A stretch of DNA of 64,000 nucleotides from Patiria pectinifera (GCA_029964075.1 CM057134.1:23104905-23168904), one strand, 5' to 3'; positions 61,001-62,499 are shown, numbered from the stretch's first letter. The notes: a model not told the origin generated them from the sequence alone. A program made the numbers and translations.

Positions 61001-62499
61001 ATTTGGGGATTGTTTTGCCACTATTTTTTATGCTTTAATTAACCTAATGTAATCAAAATTGTAGGACAGGTAACTCCAAGTCATACTTTTCTAATTATCT
61101 CATTATTATCTCAGGGTCAATTCTTTGAAAACAAAATGATAAATCGTTCCTTTAAGAATATTCATTTTTGGACCCTGTGAGACTTTTTTGTGCAACCTTT
61201 CCCATAAAACTCTCTCCCTCAATTTTGGAAAATGTTCTTTTATACTCCAAGATTCTCAGAACTTGACTTCTTCCATCTCGGGGTAATAACCTTAGGAACT
61301 TGGACAAGTTATCCACCATAAGATGCAGAACTAGTCGCTATAAAAATGTCCAATCTCACTTTTTCACTTGAATGTTAAACAAGCAATATTTTTTATCTGC
61401 CGAGTGTCATCAGGGTTTTTATTGTTGTGTGTGTCTTTTTGTCCATTATTTGCATAACATGTGTCATGTTAACGTGTCTGTTTCTTCCTTGATTGTCTTG
61501 TTTTGTGCGTTTTATTTTGGGGAAATTGTTTAACATTCCCATGTGAAATTCTGTGCAAATTATTTTTAGATATTTCAGTAAATCCTTCAAATTGTATTTT
61601 TAATAGTTCGCTTTTGGGGGTTAATTTCAGAATTTTAAATTATGATCTGGAAATATGTAAGTCCTTCCATAGAGATTGACAGAGCTCATAGGATTACTGC
61701 TTCAGGTCAATGGTTTTTAAATGGGGTGTCCAGGGTAGTAAAGGCTGAAGCAATTTGTTGCGGCATCAATAGGAAGACGGATTATTATTTTCAAAAATGC
61801 TAAGTGATAATCAGACCCATCAGAACAAGCAATTTACCATCCCAGGATTAATCTCTGTGGAAGGACTTCCATATTCCAGATCATAATTTAAAATTCTGAA
61901 ATTCACTTCATTCTAATGCACATCATGTGTACTTGAAAAACAACTATATTCATCTACAGTTACTCGCAACCACTCATGATCTTGTGTACATATATGTTCA
62001 GCTTCTGAACTATCAACTGTTTATGTTATTAACTCATGTTTAAATGGCAGATATATATTTTTAGGTCTGAAGTTTGACTTTTAAATTCAAAATGAAACCA
62101 ATGTCTTTGATTTTTCTCAGACAGCGACAGTATTCTCTGAAAGTTTCCTGATTGGATTTTAAAATGCATATTGTATCAAGAGCCTCAAAGACTTCACAGG
62201 CTGTTGAGTACCAAGTTATCCCATTAAAATAAGTAATACATGTAATTGAATGAACATACTTTATCATTCATTAAATTATTTCTTTTTGTACATTCCAACA
62301 GCATGGGCCAACCTTAATTGAAATGGACATGGACTTCATGATACACATCTATGAAAATGACCCTCGTGGTAAAGTGACTTGTACTTTGTACAGACTTCAG
62401 CGTCCTGTTGAATGTGTAGGACAGGACAAAGCTACACAGTCATACGCAGCGAGACATAAAGAGTCAGGTTCATCAAGGCCAAAATGTGCTTATCACTAA
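955..62499 (+). CDS. DCAF17: DCAF17 homologue, twelve 3' coding exons (5' partial)
   Basis: DCAF17 is known as a DDB1/CUL4-associated factor, a likely substrate-adaptor subunit of the CUL4 ubiquitin ligase; the vertebrate protein is reported to be nucleolar. Exons are 955-1051, 2957-3087, 17509-17581, 20911-20994, 21296-21403, 26137-26260, 45801-45970, 55205-55291, 55799-55908, 56810-57038, 59629-59799 and 62302-62499. Spliced, they give 526 complete codons then TAA, with matching phases at all 11 junctions. Landmarks shared with vertebrate DCAF17 (compared from memory, no alignment run) are GQILKKIYL, YLNWD, DGMLIVM, RPPLLLEVTSL, GGFPWHY, SQRIIQLG, DSELDFLLV and IHCNQTGRLL, in the same order. 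The vertebrate protein is about 520 residues; the N-terminal 85 or so are missing here, so the full protein would be near 610. Extra length lies in exons 7, 8, 10 and the C-terminus. No promoter is visible. Confidence 0.93.
1690..2085 (+). pseudogene. LINE reverse-transcriptase C-terminal remnant (zf-RVT-like)
   Basis: Across two frames the text reads like the tail of an L1/Tx1-type LINE protein: MHRIISTKELLYKNGKS followed by CSTCDTIDDCKHTLLTCK, a C-x2-C...H-x4-C zinc-binding pattern typical of zf-RVT tails. Stops and frameshifts are present and no RT core remains. It sits in intron 1. The clade is uncertain. Confidence 0.6.
2957..3087 (+). CDS. DCAF17: DCAF17 exon B
   Basis: A pyrimidine tract and cacag end at 2956; the donor gtaagt starts at 3088. 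The exon encodes 43 residues plus two bases of a split leucine codon. It contains NILPMVDG and the beta-strand pair LIRIDLQTGQILKKIYL, which matches the vertebrate LLRISATTGKILEKIYL region and is one of the strongest identifiers of the family. Confidence 0.93.
3737..3751 (+). repeat. Target-site duplication, left copy
   Basis: It reads accatttggaaaatc and is identical to 7415-7429. The pair brackets the LINE at 3752-7414. Confidence 0.85.
3781..5934 (-). CDS. LINE reverse transcriptase (C-terminal part of broken polyprotein)
   Basis: This 717-residue open frame has no internal stop. It carries the RT fingers block GKSPGVDGIP at about 194-203, TTLYKNKGDR at 241-250, motif A VFVDLTKAFD at 322-331, motif B GVKQGCVLAP at 391-400 and the catalytic YADD at 443-446. 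A C-terminal RLRWIGHVIRMDD block resembles RTE/BovB tails. The enzyme would copy element RNA at a nicked target. The first ATG (5934) lies just after the frameshifting duplication, so the native protein began in the endonuclease frame upstream. Confidence 0.9.
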   Translation of the reverse strand: MPSHDPTECWESLKHVIRSSAMKSLGKQVRKQPDWFRHSADVLLPAIASKRSTRLAFLNKPSPRNRASYQSAKAEVQRCTRQALHRYWLDLSERICRCSDAGNLHGMYRGIKEALGPVPKKTASLRASDGTLLTDMQAQLDRWVELYSSLYGTPVNANQTAIAMAIPQLPAKLELDRQITAIEVKQAIGALQNGKSPGVDGIPPDLLKHGGDDLTKELLHLFRTCWHTRTLPDELRDASITTLYKNKGDRHDCNSYRGFSLLSTVSKVLARIILPRLRCLTDQILPKSQAGFRPNRSTLDMIFSFRQLQEKCVEQRRPLYTVFVDLTKAFDYVSRTGLFAVLERLGCPPTLLAIIRALHDGMQAAVQYDGSVSHGFSVNCGVKQGCVLAPTLFGIYFSVLLRSAFPTSSGILLHTRSTGGLFNLSRLRARTKVSKVMVRELLYADDAAFVAHSLEDLQQLCDAFARSCQDFVMKISIRKTNIQESPVITLQETSLQTVTKFTYLGSTVTSNNSLEEELDLRIGKAATTFGRLRKRVWDNNRLPLPLKIKVYEACILSILLYGSEGWTTYRRQERRLNAFHLRRLRSILGLTWRDRVPNTEILCRTECLDRRTLLQKRRLRWIGHVIRMDDARLPKYILFGELPNAPRPVGRPKLLYKDVVKRDLQSFSINLTDWESFAANRLGWRSVLHQGSSLAHQTYMEECNARRATRHHRADRR
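5943..7010 (-). CDS. LINE endonuclease domain (N-terminal part of broken polyprotein)
   Basis: This 355-residue frame holds an exonuclease-endonuclease-phosphatase fold that would nick target DNA for retrotransposition. Visible motifs are SWNVRCL at about 59-65, SETWL at 97-101, GDFNART at 204-210, the SGHWHQLDHIL block near 267-277 and SDHALV at 299-304, which carry the catalytic Asn, Glu, Asp and His of the family. The C-terminus is not native. A 23-base tandem duplication at 5959-6004 shifts the frame, and the protein ends after 355 residues instead of running into the reverse transcriptase. Confidence 0.88.
   Translation of the reverse strand: MPRRTTLRANHGMESQRCIQRLAIWQPATRRAVNARQSGCSRQAPLGRHPATAYINFGSWNVRCLGVSSDRFAPTPRKSAIIDLELARLNVDIAALSETWLIGSGSVCKESYTLYWHGYPDGERPHHGVGFAIRNSLKGRDFTPVSVSPRLMTAKLQLYNSQFKIISCYAPTLCSSPEEKDSFYAVLEALIKDTSAGDSLVLLGDFNARTGSNYTAWEGVLGPHGIERMNENGQRLLELCARHNLCIPSSFFNGSERAKVTWKHPRSGHWHQLDHILVRQSALPQVTNCRSLHSADCDSDHALVRCRLRVKKKRMHHAKPPPPPRPYLSNLADMDRRVQLQSNAVYSSNLTSHKV
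5959..6004 (+). repeat. 23-base tandem duplication breaking the LINE frame
   Basis: The 23-base unit starting gttagattggagctgtacac occurs at 5959-5981 and again, identical, at 5982-6004. As 23 is not a multiple of three, the second copy separates the endonuclease and RT frames. Confidence 0.95.
7415..7429 (+). repeat. Target-site duplication, right copy
   Basis: It is identical to 3737-3751 and marks the 5' end of the minus-strand LINE, which suggests the insertion was not 5'-truncated or was truncated only slightly. Confidence 0.85.
7560..7915. mobile_element. Probable MITE with terminal inverted repeats
   Basis: Inverted arms share tccatcaaaatccatc (about 7609-7624, and its complement at about 7872-7889), and both ends carry a gttaat-type sequence. 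It is about 350 bases and non-coding. Superfamily is not assigned. Confidence 0.45.
7916..8774 (+). other. Intronic DNA, no gene seen
   Basis: AT-rich intron 2 sequence. From 8280 to 8500 it has many near-copies of ttgcgcaa-type words and a weakly repetitive look. There is no coding signal. Confidence 0.4.
9040..9368 (+). pseudogene. LINE endonuclease fragment, 5' part
   Basis: The frames read LPSIFFANVRSLRN, TWLDASVPDTTMTPP and EKGGGVCFL, the start of a CR1/L2-like LINE endonuclease. The frame stops exactly at the Harbinger left end (9369) and resumes at 13299, so this is one gene interrupted by insertion. A stop precedes the domain (taa near 9119). Confidence 0.75.
9400..9760. repeat. Left subterminal repeat array of the Harbinger element
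   Basis: The block has many degenerate copies of gcgtgagtaac and cgccagcgt(t/a) words, in both orientations with the right end (12830-13270). These are candidate transposase or MADF-protein binding sites. Confidence 0.75.
9763..10887. mobile_element. TA-flanked inverted-repeat element (ATAAGCCGC family), non-autonomous
   Basis: It sits inside the Harbinger left arm. The ends are ccgtaattttcggaatataa and its complement, about 27 bases, flanked by TA at 9761-9762 and 10888-10889. Copies of gtataagccgc cluster at both ends (9780-9870 and 10795-10865). There is no transposase. TA flanks suggest a Tc1/mariner-like family; this is inference. Confidence 0.8.
10953..12265 (+). pseudogene. MADF/Myb-like DNA-binding gene of the Harbinger element
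   Basis: A Lys/Ser-rich N-terminal region (10966-11220, in changing frames) is followed by a MADF domain at about 11229-11490: LMCEFLEANPLIWNNRM, YRRSDKKSRLW, HIQGWWKSLHDCHTRL. After that come an acidic Ser/Thr-rich linker, a conserved-looking helix PDNLLSMPKEKFCKARLSI and a Gln-rich tail encoded by a CAG run near 12095-12120. Stops at 11226 and 11569 and frame changes near 11090-11160 and 11860-12000 make it a pseudogene. Harbinger elements typically carry such a partner protein, which helps transposase nuclear import and DNA binding. Confidence 0.82.
12262..12645 (-). pseudogene. Harbinger transposase N-terminal remnant
   Basis: On the minus strand the frames read RRFWVRPWIGRRRQFGLYDQ, then DQASFKYFMRMPPEMFDEVL, then GLKLVLTLRHLASGTKYASM and VREVCQAIIDEYLPEVM. 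This is the N-terminal helical region before the DDE domain. A one-base gain in a G-run near 12470 shifts frame, and a TGA near 12362 replaces the expected Trp. Everything after DEYLPEVM is lost at the junction with the MADF gene. Confidence 0.85.
12830..13270. repeat. Right subterminal repeat array of the Harbinger element
   Basis: Repeated cagcgtacgccagcg, gtgagtaacg and acgctggcaaacgctg words mirror the left array. Confidence 0.75.
13299..13565 (+). pseudogene. LINE endonuclease fragment, 3' part
   Basis: Directly after the Harbinger right end the text continues the interrupted endonuclease: INNSWCMDN, then LTIKCRPYYMPRKFQSPILT. It has frameshifts and a stop, and no RT follows. Confidence 0.72.
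13566..14220 (+). other. Inner right part of the outer inverted-repeat element
   Basis: No family was recognised. It is AT-rich non-coding sequence between the LINE remnant and the right arm. Confidence 0.35.
14300..14420 (+). repeat. Local tandem repeat (atatagtgaatgcactacac)
   Basis: The 20-base word atatagtgaatgcactacac and a following caccatttaa occur twice, about 50-60 bases apart. Confidence 0.65.
14421..15362 (+). other. Intronic DNA, no gene seen
   Basis: AT-rich intron 2 sequence with a short (gt)n run near 15200. No coding or mobile-element signature was recognised. Confidence 0.4.
15652..16005. mobile_element. MITE inserted in the left arm of the foldback element
   Basis: Inverted ends ggccaaaaaaa and ggtctctggtcag (15652-15683) pair with ctgaccagagacc...ttttttttggcc (15969-16005). 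The right arm lacks this insert. Confidence 0.75.
17041..17223. mobile_element. MITE inserted in the right arm of the foldback element
   Basis: The inverted ends are cgagctcgggcgg..tcttgacac and gtgtcaagaaca..ccgcccgaactcg, total 183 bases. The left arm lacks this insert. Confidence 0.75.
17509..17581 (+). CDS. DCAF17: DCAF17 exon C, small exon after a 14.4-kb intron
   Basis: The acceptor ttgctcag ends at 17508. The donor is gtgtgt at 17582, a weaker match than the others. One base completes the split leucine; 24 codons follow, including KYMYLNWDVFQE, which corresponds to vertebrate KFRYLSWDTPQE. It is too short to stand out as an ORF. Phase (1 + 72 bases) exactly bridges exons B and D. Confidence 0.9.
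17815..19905. mobile_element. Element with ~280-base inverted arms rich in TGACGTCA
   Basis: Bases 17830-18110 and 19640-19900 are inverted copies sharing tctgtagatattggccttca, cacgtgatgac and tttcatctataacacatcc. Each arm is itself a tandem pair of about 150-base units. The middle hosts a TTAA-type MITE (18799-19320). No transposase was found. Related TGACGTCA-type sequence occurs at 37060-37240 and 38040-38340. Confidence 0.7.
18799..19320. mobile_element. TTAA-flanked MITE, copy 1
   Basis: It is flanked by TTAA at 18795-18798 and 19321-19324. The ends are agggaatatacat and its complement, atttgttgtattttccct-like. A central palindrome at 19131-19160 reads ccaacgctggtcgg and back. It is about 522 bases and shares most of its length with copy 2 at 27304. 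TTAA targets suggest a piggyBac or Kolobok relative. Confidence 0.85.
19906..20190 (+). other. Intronic DNA, no gene seen
   Basis: AT-rich sequence between two mobile elements in intron 3. Confidence 0.4.
20191..20818. repeat. Hairpin-headed repeat family, copy 1
   Basis: It starts aagggaataaatgtgtgctt and has a palindromic head (20191-20345): the ggagtctggatg arm is answered by catccagactc, and gtgtgcttggc by gccaagcacat. The tail contains gtgacactggaaaagtgttt-like and ttcgaccaataggaatg blocks and ends gtatttatgaatg. Two more copies lie at 35256 and 47100. It is non-coding. Confidence 0.8.
20911..20994 (+). CDS. DCAF17: DCAF17 exon D
   Basis: The acceptor cccgatgtag ends at 20910 and the donor gtaaga starts at 20995. 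It encodes 28 codons in phase 0-0, including KSFVLFSVFPLEVIGHL, matching the hydrophobic LLYLAVFRVLPFSLVGIL strand of vertebrate DCAF17. Confidence 0.9.
21296..21403 (+). CDS. DCAF17: DCAF17 exon E
   Basis: The acceptor gattcag ends at 21295 and the donor gtatgt starts at 21404. It encodes 36 codons in phase 0-0, VFGADICNANVSDGMLIVM then HRNDRVKMYNL. It corresponds to the vertebrate IFGN...SHGILIVMYSSGLVRLYS segment. Only a 301-base intron separates it from exon D. Confidence 0.93.
21545..22010. mobile_element. Non-autonomous element with a strong hairpin
   Basis: A near-perfect hairpin (21563-21690) with about 55-base arms carries gatacaagaatatattgcac. The outer words ttattatttatatcaggct and agcctgatataaataataa also pair (about 21702-21721 and 21990-22010). 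Confidence 0.65.
22011..23357 (+). other. Intronic DNA, no gene seen
   Basis: AT-rich. A small tandem duplication of attaccgtagtgac occurs near 22797-22824, followed by a GC-richer patch near 22830-22860. No coding or mobile-element family was recognised. Confidence 0.4.
23362..23573. mobile_element. GC-rich TTAA-flanked MITE
   Basis: TTAA at 23358-23361 and 23574-23577 bracket a 212-base GC-rich segment beginning ccccttaaggac and ending gcgcatgggg. The ends share only a short CCCC/GGGG inverted match. The base composition is unlike its surroundings. Confidence 0.6.
23578..26136 (+). other. Intronic DNA, no gene seen
   Basis: AT-rich remainder of intron 5. The short open frames here carry no recognisable domain. 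A GC-richer strip lies at 25240-25400. Confidence 0.4.
26137..26260 (+). CDS. DCAF17: DCAF17 exon F
   Basis: The acceptor gttagcag ends at 26136 and the donor gtaatt starts at 26261. It encodes 41 codons plus one base of a split Asp codon. It runs from MKFRQRLGE through a Ser/Thr-rich loop to GIPANIHIT. The vertebrate counterpart ends GIPCNIKIT and likewise continues with D-x-PPLL. Confidence 0.92.
26640..27300. repeat. Diverged interspersed repeats with tandem similarity
   Basis: Words such as gttgcggaaaagcctttgtt (near 26764) recur at about 59886, and acaaagtttt.ggagacactt recurs near 46004. Two related blocks with gtgatccttgggtg and gtcatgtaggggtc occur around 27100-27160 and 27227-27290. 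Confidence 0.55.
27304..27827. mobile_element. TTAA-flanked MITE, copy 2
   Basis: TTAA at 27300-27303 and 27828-27831 flank agggaatatacatcattggc...gttgtatattccct. A central palindrome, ggtggtcggccgaccacc, lies at about 27644-27661. It has the same architecture and length as copy 1 at 18799. Confidence 0.87.
28185..28350. repeat. AAATT pentamer microsatellite
   Basis: Runs of aaatt at 28190-28245 and 28317-28350 lie directly outside the left end of the outer DIRS element. Confidence 0.85.
28594..29225 (+). pseudogene. Gag-like gene of DIRS element 1
   Basis: The text starts MSTSSVKPKKRTAKTINVV and continues through frames to a basic Gln/Asn-rich tail with QNQQGYLNSSHPRAWQKKK. In-frame TAA at 28798 and TAG near 29015 break it. 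The assignment rests on position before the RT and on composition; no domain is certain. Confidence 0.55.
29752..31700 (+). pseudogene. Gag-like region of DIRS element 2
   Basis: The pieces read CKVCRSWGDDEWDAVL near the start, a Ser-rich basic stretch (SSSSSSAESISSYSSGSRHS) near 30550-30605, and a helical block FYHLREQGRLESLPLLG..LFNGKFQEAI near 31565-31650. The frame changes many times and stops are frequent. From 29950 to 30250 there is a degenerate GC-rich tandem motif with ggcctctggcccc-like words. The DIRS gag assignment is by composition and position. Confidence 0.55.
31950..32690 (+). pseudogene. RT scrap and tyrosine recombinase of DIRS element 2
   Basis: A scrap, AMAWLRFLGLMA (about 31966-32005), resembles the end of a DIRS RT. 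Next come LTLKTVFLIAAATARRRSEL (about 32038-32095) with the first recombinase Arg, then AHDTRALMTSWAFLKGVSL near 32457-32513 with the H-x-x-R box, and CYLKDI near 32561 with the nucleophile-box Tyr. A TAG replaces the expected Trp near 32537, and several frameshifts are present. RT and RNase H are otherwise missing. Confidence 0.75.
32866..32955. repeat. Internal complementary region of DIRS element 2
   Basis: Bases near 32868-32915 (atgcaaatgtaaggtttaac onwards) are the reverse complement of the left terminal end, and 32918-32955 (aaatcaaaggtgatttgtg onwards) the reverse complement of the right outer end. DIRS elements use this joint to circularise their DNA. Confidence 0.82.
33172..34481 (+). 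pseudogene. Reverse transcriptase and RNase H of DIRS element 1
   Basis: Fragments in several frames read AGRLAHFMAKWREL, FLRPKKDGSFRPIINL, DYMAFIDLKDAYFAVP (motif A) and IDDSLLVG (catalytic motif C, near 33797-33820), then SILTPTQEIVFLGFNL. RNase H follows from 34027 with DYVIETDASMEGWGAH, LNYLELEACFLAL, LKSDNATTVAYL and PGPQNIVADYVSR. At least four frame changes and stops at 33726, 33820 and 34392 disable it. Confidence 0.87.
34960..35255 (+). pseudogene. Tyrosine recombinase of DIRS element 1, 5' part
   Basis: VVDFLAAEFQKGSEYSSLNT, LLIEGVTMGSYPLIKRLL and FNLRPPTPRHSQMWDVT are the N-terminal core-binding part of a DIRS recombinase. The reading is cut at 35256 by insertion of a hairpin repeat and resumes at about 35825. 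Confidence 0.82.
35256..35824. repeat. Hairpin-headed repeat family, copy 2, inside the DIRS recombinase
   Basis: It starts taagggaataaatgtgtgtt and ends ttatttatgaat, with the same palindromic head and tail blocks as copy 1. The flanking recombinase sequence reads through if the insert is ignored, so both boundaries are well defined. Confidence 0.83.
35825..36242 (+). pseudogene. Tyrosine recombinase of DIRS element 1, 3' part
   Basis: HHIQSLGPNKGLSIKDLTMK and LIALISGQRCQTLAF (catalytic Arg box) precede a frameshift near 36040-36100. The end reads DTIMKTDGWSKCSTSAKYY and SAFADAVLGKN then TAG. The H-x-x-R box normally before this is missing, apparently by deletion near 36095-36120; the final Tyr is present. 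Confidence 0.83.
36636..36720. repeat. Internal complementary region of DIRS element 1
   Basis: The segment with aatttaacgaaatgaaatga through gagtcacc..tagcactgaag is the reverse complement of about 36925-37000, the outer end of the right terminal repeat. Confidence 0.78.
37001..38430 (+). other. Intronic DNA with diverged TGACGTCA-type repeats
   Basis: Blocks at 37060-37240 and 38040-38340 resemble the arm units of the 17815-19905 element (gatgacgtcatcatg, acttggtatgtacatagac). 38215-38295 resembles 27940-28018 (cttacaaaatttgacat). A GC-rich patch, gcgcagcgcgcgtaagc, lies near 37890-37930. No gene was seen. Confidence 0.45.
38431..38735 (+). mobile_element. tRNA-derived SINE
   Basis: The head has a pol III A-box-like tggtccaatgg (about 38450-38460) and a B-box ggttcgaatcc (about 38487-38497). 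The body contains cttgagcaaggcattttacc, cttcggatgggacgtaaagc and gcacgttaaagaacccag, a central domain widespread in animal SINEs (recalled, not searched). No clear A tail was seen. Confidence 0.82.
38736..40375 (+). other. Intronic DNA with one 54-base tandem duplication
   Basis: AT-rich. It contains the tandem copy at 39679-39786 and a C-run at 40313-40326. No coding or transposon family was recognised. Confidence 0.4.
39679..39786 (+). repeat. Perfect 54-base tandem duplication
   Basis: The unit starting gtctgtctgcaaatggtgct occurs at 39679-39732 and again at 39733-39786 with no difference seen. Confidence 0.93.
40832..42137 (+). CDS. CR1-like LINE endonuclease and linker
   Basis: The frame is open from about 40832 to a TAG at 42135, with no convincing ATG; the longest clean part starts at 40959. 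Motifs are LNLNARSLS, CVSETWFND (catalytic Glu), KGGGVACYI, TGDFNQL and TSDHNMVLF (catalytic His). A basic linker before the RT follows, with KPWVTVSFRKLVQRRQRAKM and a STKDWWKNMKMLMG block. This protein would nick target DNA. The RT continues in another frame at 42128. Confidence 0.87.
42128..43245 (+). pseudogene. CR1-like LINE reverse transcriptase, frameshifted
   Basis: A first frame (42128-42352) carries KATGSDGIPAWIL. A second (42313-43245) carries DIRPISLTPIAANVFES, motif A LLDYSKAFDHINH, motif B GGVPQGTLSGP and the catalytic YVDD, then LGIILSSDLTWNAHV. Two frame changes, near 42130 and 42320, separate it from the endonuclease and internally. Otherwise it is complete. Confidence 0.87.
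43190..43546 (+). pseudogene. CR1-like LINE C-terminal domain
   Basis: A third frame reads IGPVLEHACQIWHSSLPNYL, IEMIQKRAIRCIYPGQSY and TRTNRFKNSLIPWCLFNQ then TAG, the usual C-terminus of CR1/L2 proteins. A frameshift near 43200 detaches it from the RT. Confidence 0.85.
43494..44066 (+). repeat. Duplicated 3' end of the CR1-like LINE
   Basis: About 43494-43765 and 43783-44066 are diverged tandem copies. They share cgcacaaataggtttaaaaa versus cgcacagataggtctgaaaa, atcagtagctttttaaccag versus atcggtagctttttatcagc, and agctgttataa. The first copy includes the last codons of the protein. Confidence 0.8.
44135..45800 (+). other. Intronic DNA, repeats only
   Basis: It has ttgg repeats to about 44175, a ggtca-rich stretch (44245-44315) and a hairpin at 45240-45340 (aaaatctggacttttccagt against ggaaaagtgcagattttacc). 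No gene was seen. Confidence 0.45.
45801..45970 (+). CDS. DCAF17: DCAF17 exon G
   Basis: The acceptor gaacacag ends at 45800, after a 19.5-kb intron, and the donor gtatgt starts at 45971. Two bases complete the Asp codon, then 56 codons carry RPPLLLEVTSL and GGFPWHYMYVP, the most conserved block of the family, followed by a divergent loop with ATNQM at its end. Confidence 0.94.
46046..46281 (+). repeat. GTACTC-rich degenerate satellite array
   Basis: There are about 20 copies of (a)gtactcgtactc-like words separated by short variable spacers such as aaatgtcaa and gataaaacaa. It sits 75 bases downstream of the exon G donor. Confidence 0.85.
46290..46690 (-). pseudogene. LINE reverse transcriptase C-terminal fragment
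   Basis: The minus strand reads LCLNSHETELLHMTSRFNSQ, IIHPNESARSLGVIVDHNLR and STVHAFVTSRLDFCNSLLHG, typical of the post-catalytic region of L2/CR1-type RTs. The catalytic core is absent. It could be the 3' piece of the LINE at 49373-50490, now separated by about 2.7 kb. Confidence 0.78.
47100..47625. repeat. Hairpin-headed repeat family, copy 3
   Basis: It starts agggaataaatgtgtgtttc. The head carries gtctggatgggtgataatta and its complement. It matches copies 1 and 2 through the caaccaatgaaacg region, then ends early near 47625. Confidence 0.78.
47626..49372 (+). other. Intronic DNA, no gene seen
   Basis: A gatttaaatc-type palindromic patch lies at 47630-47700 (tgatttaaatcagccaaccc). GC-richer strips are at 48180-48420 and 48700-49050. 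The short open frames have no recognised domain. Confidence 0.4.
49373..50490 (-). pseudogene. L2/CR1-like LINE fragment, endonuclease plus RT scrap
   Basis: On the minus strand the order is LRFALWNVRSIKAKSKSAAL (about 50440-50380), ECMDVQLTTSSTSLRLCVIY and an FNIHVNRKDDHFAMTVRQLL block (50220-49904), NGHTLDLLISLKDNSLIHY (about 49880-49820), then an RT scrap PLLFALYTASLEDVI with YAGDTQLY in place of the expected YADD (49681-49373). RT motifs A and B are missing. Its 5' side abuts the 3' end of the next LINE near 50490. Confidence 0.8.
50787..51988 (-). pseudogene. CR1-like LINE reverse transcriptase and C-terminal domain
   Basis: One frame runs from RPISLTPVLARIFESF through AAIDFTKAFDLVNH (motif A) and VKTIDCGVPQGTKLGPILF (motif B) to a TGA at 51534-51536, where Trp would be expected, then on through YVDD (about 51519-51530), LLGVTIQSNLKWNIHV, IRPVLEYASQVWHT and KCKTDRYMKSTIPVLVKLL. 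Apart from that single stop it is intact for about 400 residues. Confidence 0.88.
51997..53734. mobile_element. hAT-type foldback element, 1.74 kb, with 8-bp target duplication
   Basis: The ends are caaggccgtaggaagc and its near complement gcttcctacgggcctg. The flanks gcctcagt (51989-51996) and gcttcagt (53735-53742) form an 8-base target duplication with one mismatch, as for hAT. The body is a giant hairpin: 52330-52735 and 52805-53190 are inverted copies (ctgaattttgcttgcac, cttccttgctattttctcat), with outer arms near 52130-52180 and 53585-53640. The loop is only about 70 bases. No transposase was found. Confidence 0.87.
53743..54425 (-). pseudogene. CR1-like LINE linker and start of RT
   Basis: KDKPWMTIQIKRLIRNRQEA, then LKKLKSSKAGHPSDLP-type text and WKTATIIPVPKTKH mark the linker and RT fingers (the sequence shows ALQKLKSSKAGHPSDLPIRL). 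The frame reaches SFDQL at the hAT insertion border and continues beyond it as RPISLTP. Confidence 0.85.
54430..54966 (-). pseudogene. CR1-like LINE endonuclease, truncated
   Basis: NIGVIYYPPGSTYANEML, ATIILLGDFNDLKTNTI, QVINFPTRHNAILNKMF and IGRSDHCCILI carry the Asp/Asn and His boxes. The N-terminal SETW region is missing. A one-base loss near 54440 shifts it out of frame with the linker. Confidence 0.85.
55016..55204 (+). other. End of intron 7, no element seen
   Basis: Short AT-rich sequence between the truncated LINE and DCAF17 exon H. Confidence 0.4.
55205..55291 (+). CDS. DCAF17: DCAF17 exon H, symmetric loop exon
   Basis: The acceptor is best placed after ggcaatgag at 55204; its pyrimidine tract is imperfect. 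The donor gtaata starts at 55292. It encodes 29 codons in phase 0-0, including the flexible stretch GVKGGKGGTGSD. I recall no clear counterpart in vertebrate DCAF17, so this may be a lineage-specific loop. It could be skipped without a frame change. Confidence 0.72.
55799..55908 (+). CDS. DCAF17: DCAF17 exon I
   Basis: The acceptor ataaaaag ends at 55798 and the donor gtaagt starts at 55909. It encodes 36 codons plus two bases. VESGILQMDSDAEDD and SQRIIQLGDYDM align with vertebrate KNGIQEMD and SGRIIHVGPNQV. Confidence 0.92.
56810..57038 (+). CDS. DCAF17: DCAF17 exon J
   Basis: The exon must start after the AG at 56808-56809 (ggcaag). The AG five bases upstream (56803-56804) gives a shifted frame with a stop. 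One base completes Ile, then 76 codons start MLRYTGLIYF, equivalent to vertebrate VKVLKLTEI. The donor gtgagt is at 57039; a second in-frame gtgagt is at 57000. Exon B of the minisatellite-bearing intron 10 follows closely: the array starts about 117 bases downstream. Confidence 0.85.
57155..58014 (+). repeat. 12-base minisatellite, array 1
   Basis: About 70 copies of tcttgtgttggt with variants (tcttgtgatggt, tcttgtgctggt, tcctgtgttggt). The + strand is almost pure G and T, as in the sense intron RNA. Because 12 is divisible by three, long stop-free frames arise on both strands; they are not genes. Confidence 0.96.
58015..58424 (+). repeat. Duplicated 410-base unit, copy 1
   Basis: The segment from ttggagggtctcaactac to catttaacatg recurs almost unchanged at 59111-59519. 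Confidence 0.95.
58425..59110 (+). repeat. 12-base minisatellite, array 2
   Basis: About 57 copies of the same 12-base unit. It shares with array 1 an internal irregularity (ggtggtcttgtcttgtggtg) and the same final tttttggtcttgtgatgg run, so it is a copy of array 1 rather than an independent expansion. Confidence 0.95.
59111..59519 (+). repeat. Duplicated 410-base unit, copy 2
   Basis: It is nearly identical to 58015-58424, with few differences (for example aaagtctgcag for aaaatctgcag, and a lost tacg near 59420). Confidence 0.95.
59629..59799 (+). CDS. DCAF17: DCAF17 exon K
   Basis: The acceptor cactttccag ends at 59628 and the donor gtatgt starts at 59800. It encodes 57 codons in phase 0-0, with KIRDVNYDSELDFLLV and GIHCNQTGRLLKM. 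These match vertebrate FKIVDYEDELDLLSV and DFHCNEYGTLLKS. Confidence 0.94.
59800..61619 (+). other. Intron 11, no gene seen
   Basis: 59880-59920 matches the repeat word near 26764 (ttgcggaaaagcctt-like). Two weakly similar blocks at about 60300-60420 and 60680-60800 share tttaaa..atcttg..cactttta-type text. There is no coding signal. Confidence 0.4.
61620..61906. mobile_element. MITE with 57-base terminal inverted repeats
   Basis: The arms 61620-61677 and 61850-61906 pair nearly perfectly; each contains gaattttaaattatgatctg or its complement. It is about 287 bases and non-coding. Confidence 0.82.
62302..62499 (+). CDS. DCAF17: DCAF17 terminal exon with stop
   Basis: The acceptor cattccaacag ends at 62301. 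It encodes 65 codons, starting HGPTLIEMDMDFMIHIYE, then TAA at 62497-62499. It corresponds to the vertebrate HEVYFDRDLVLHIEQKPN terminus. The last 25 or so residues are polar and divergent. Confidence 0.9.
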   Translation, partial: HGPTLIEMDMDFMIHIYENDPRGKVTCTLYRLQRPVECVGQDKATQSYAARHKESGSSRPKCAYH

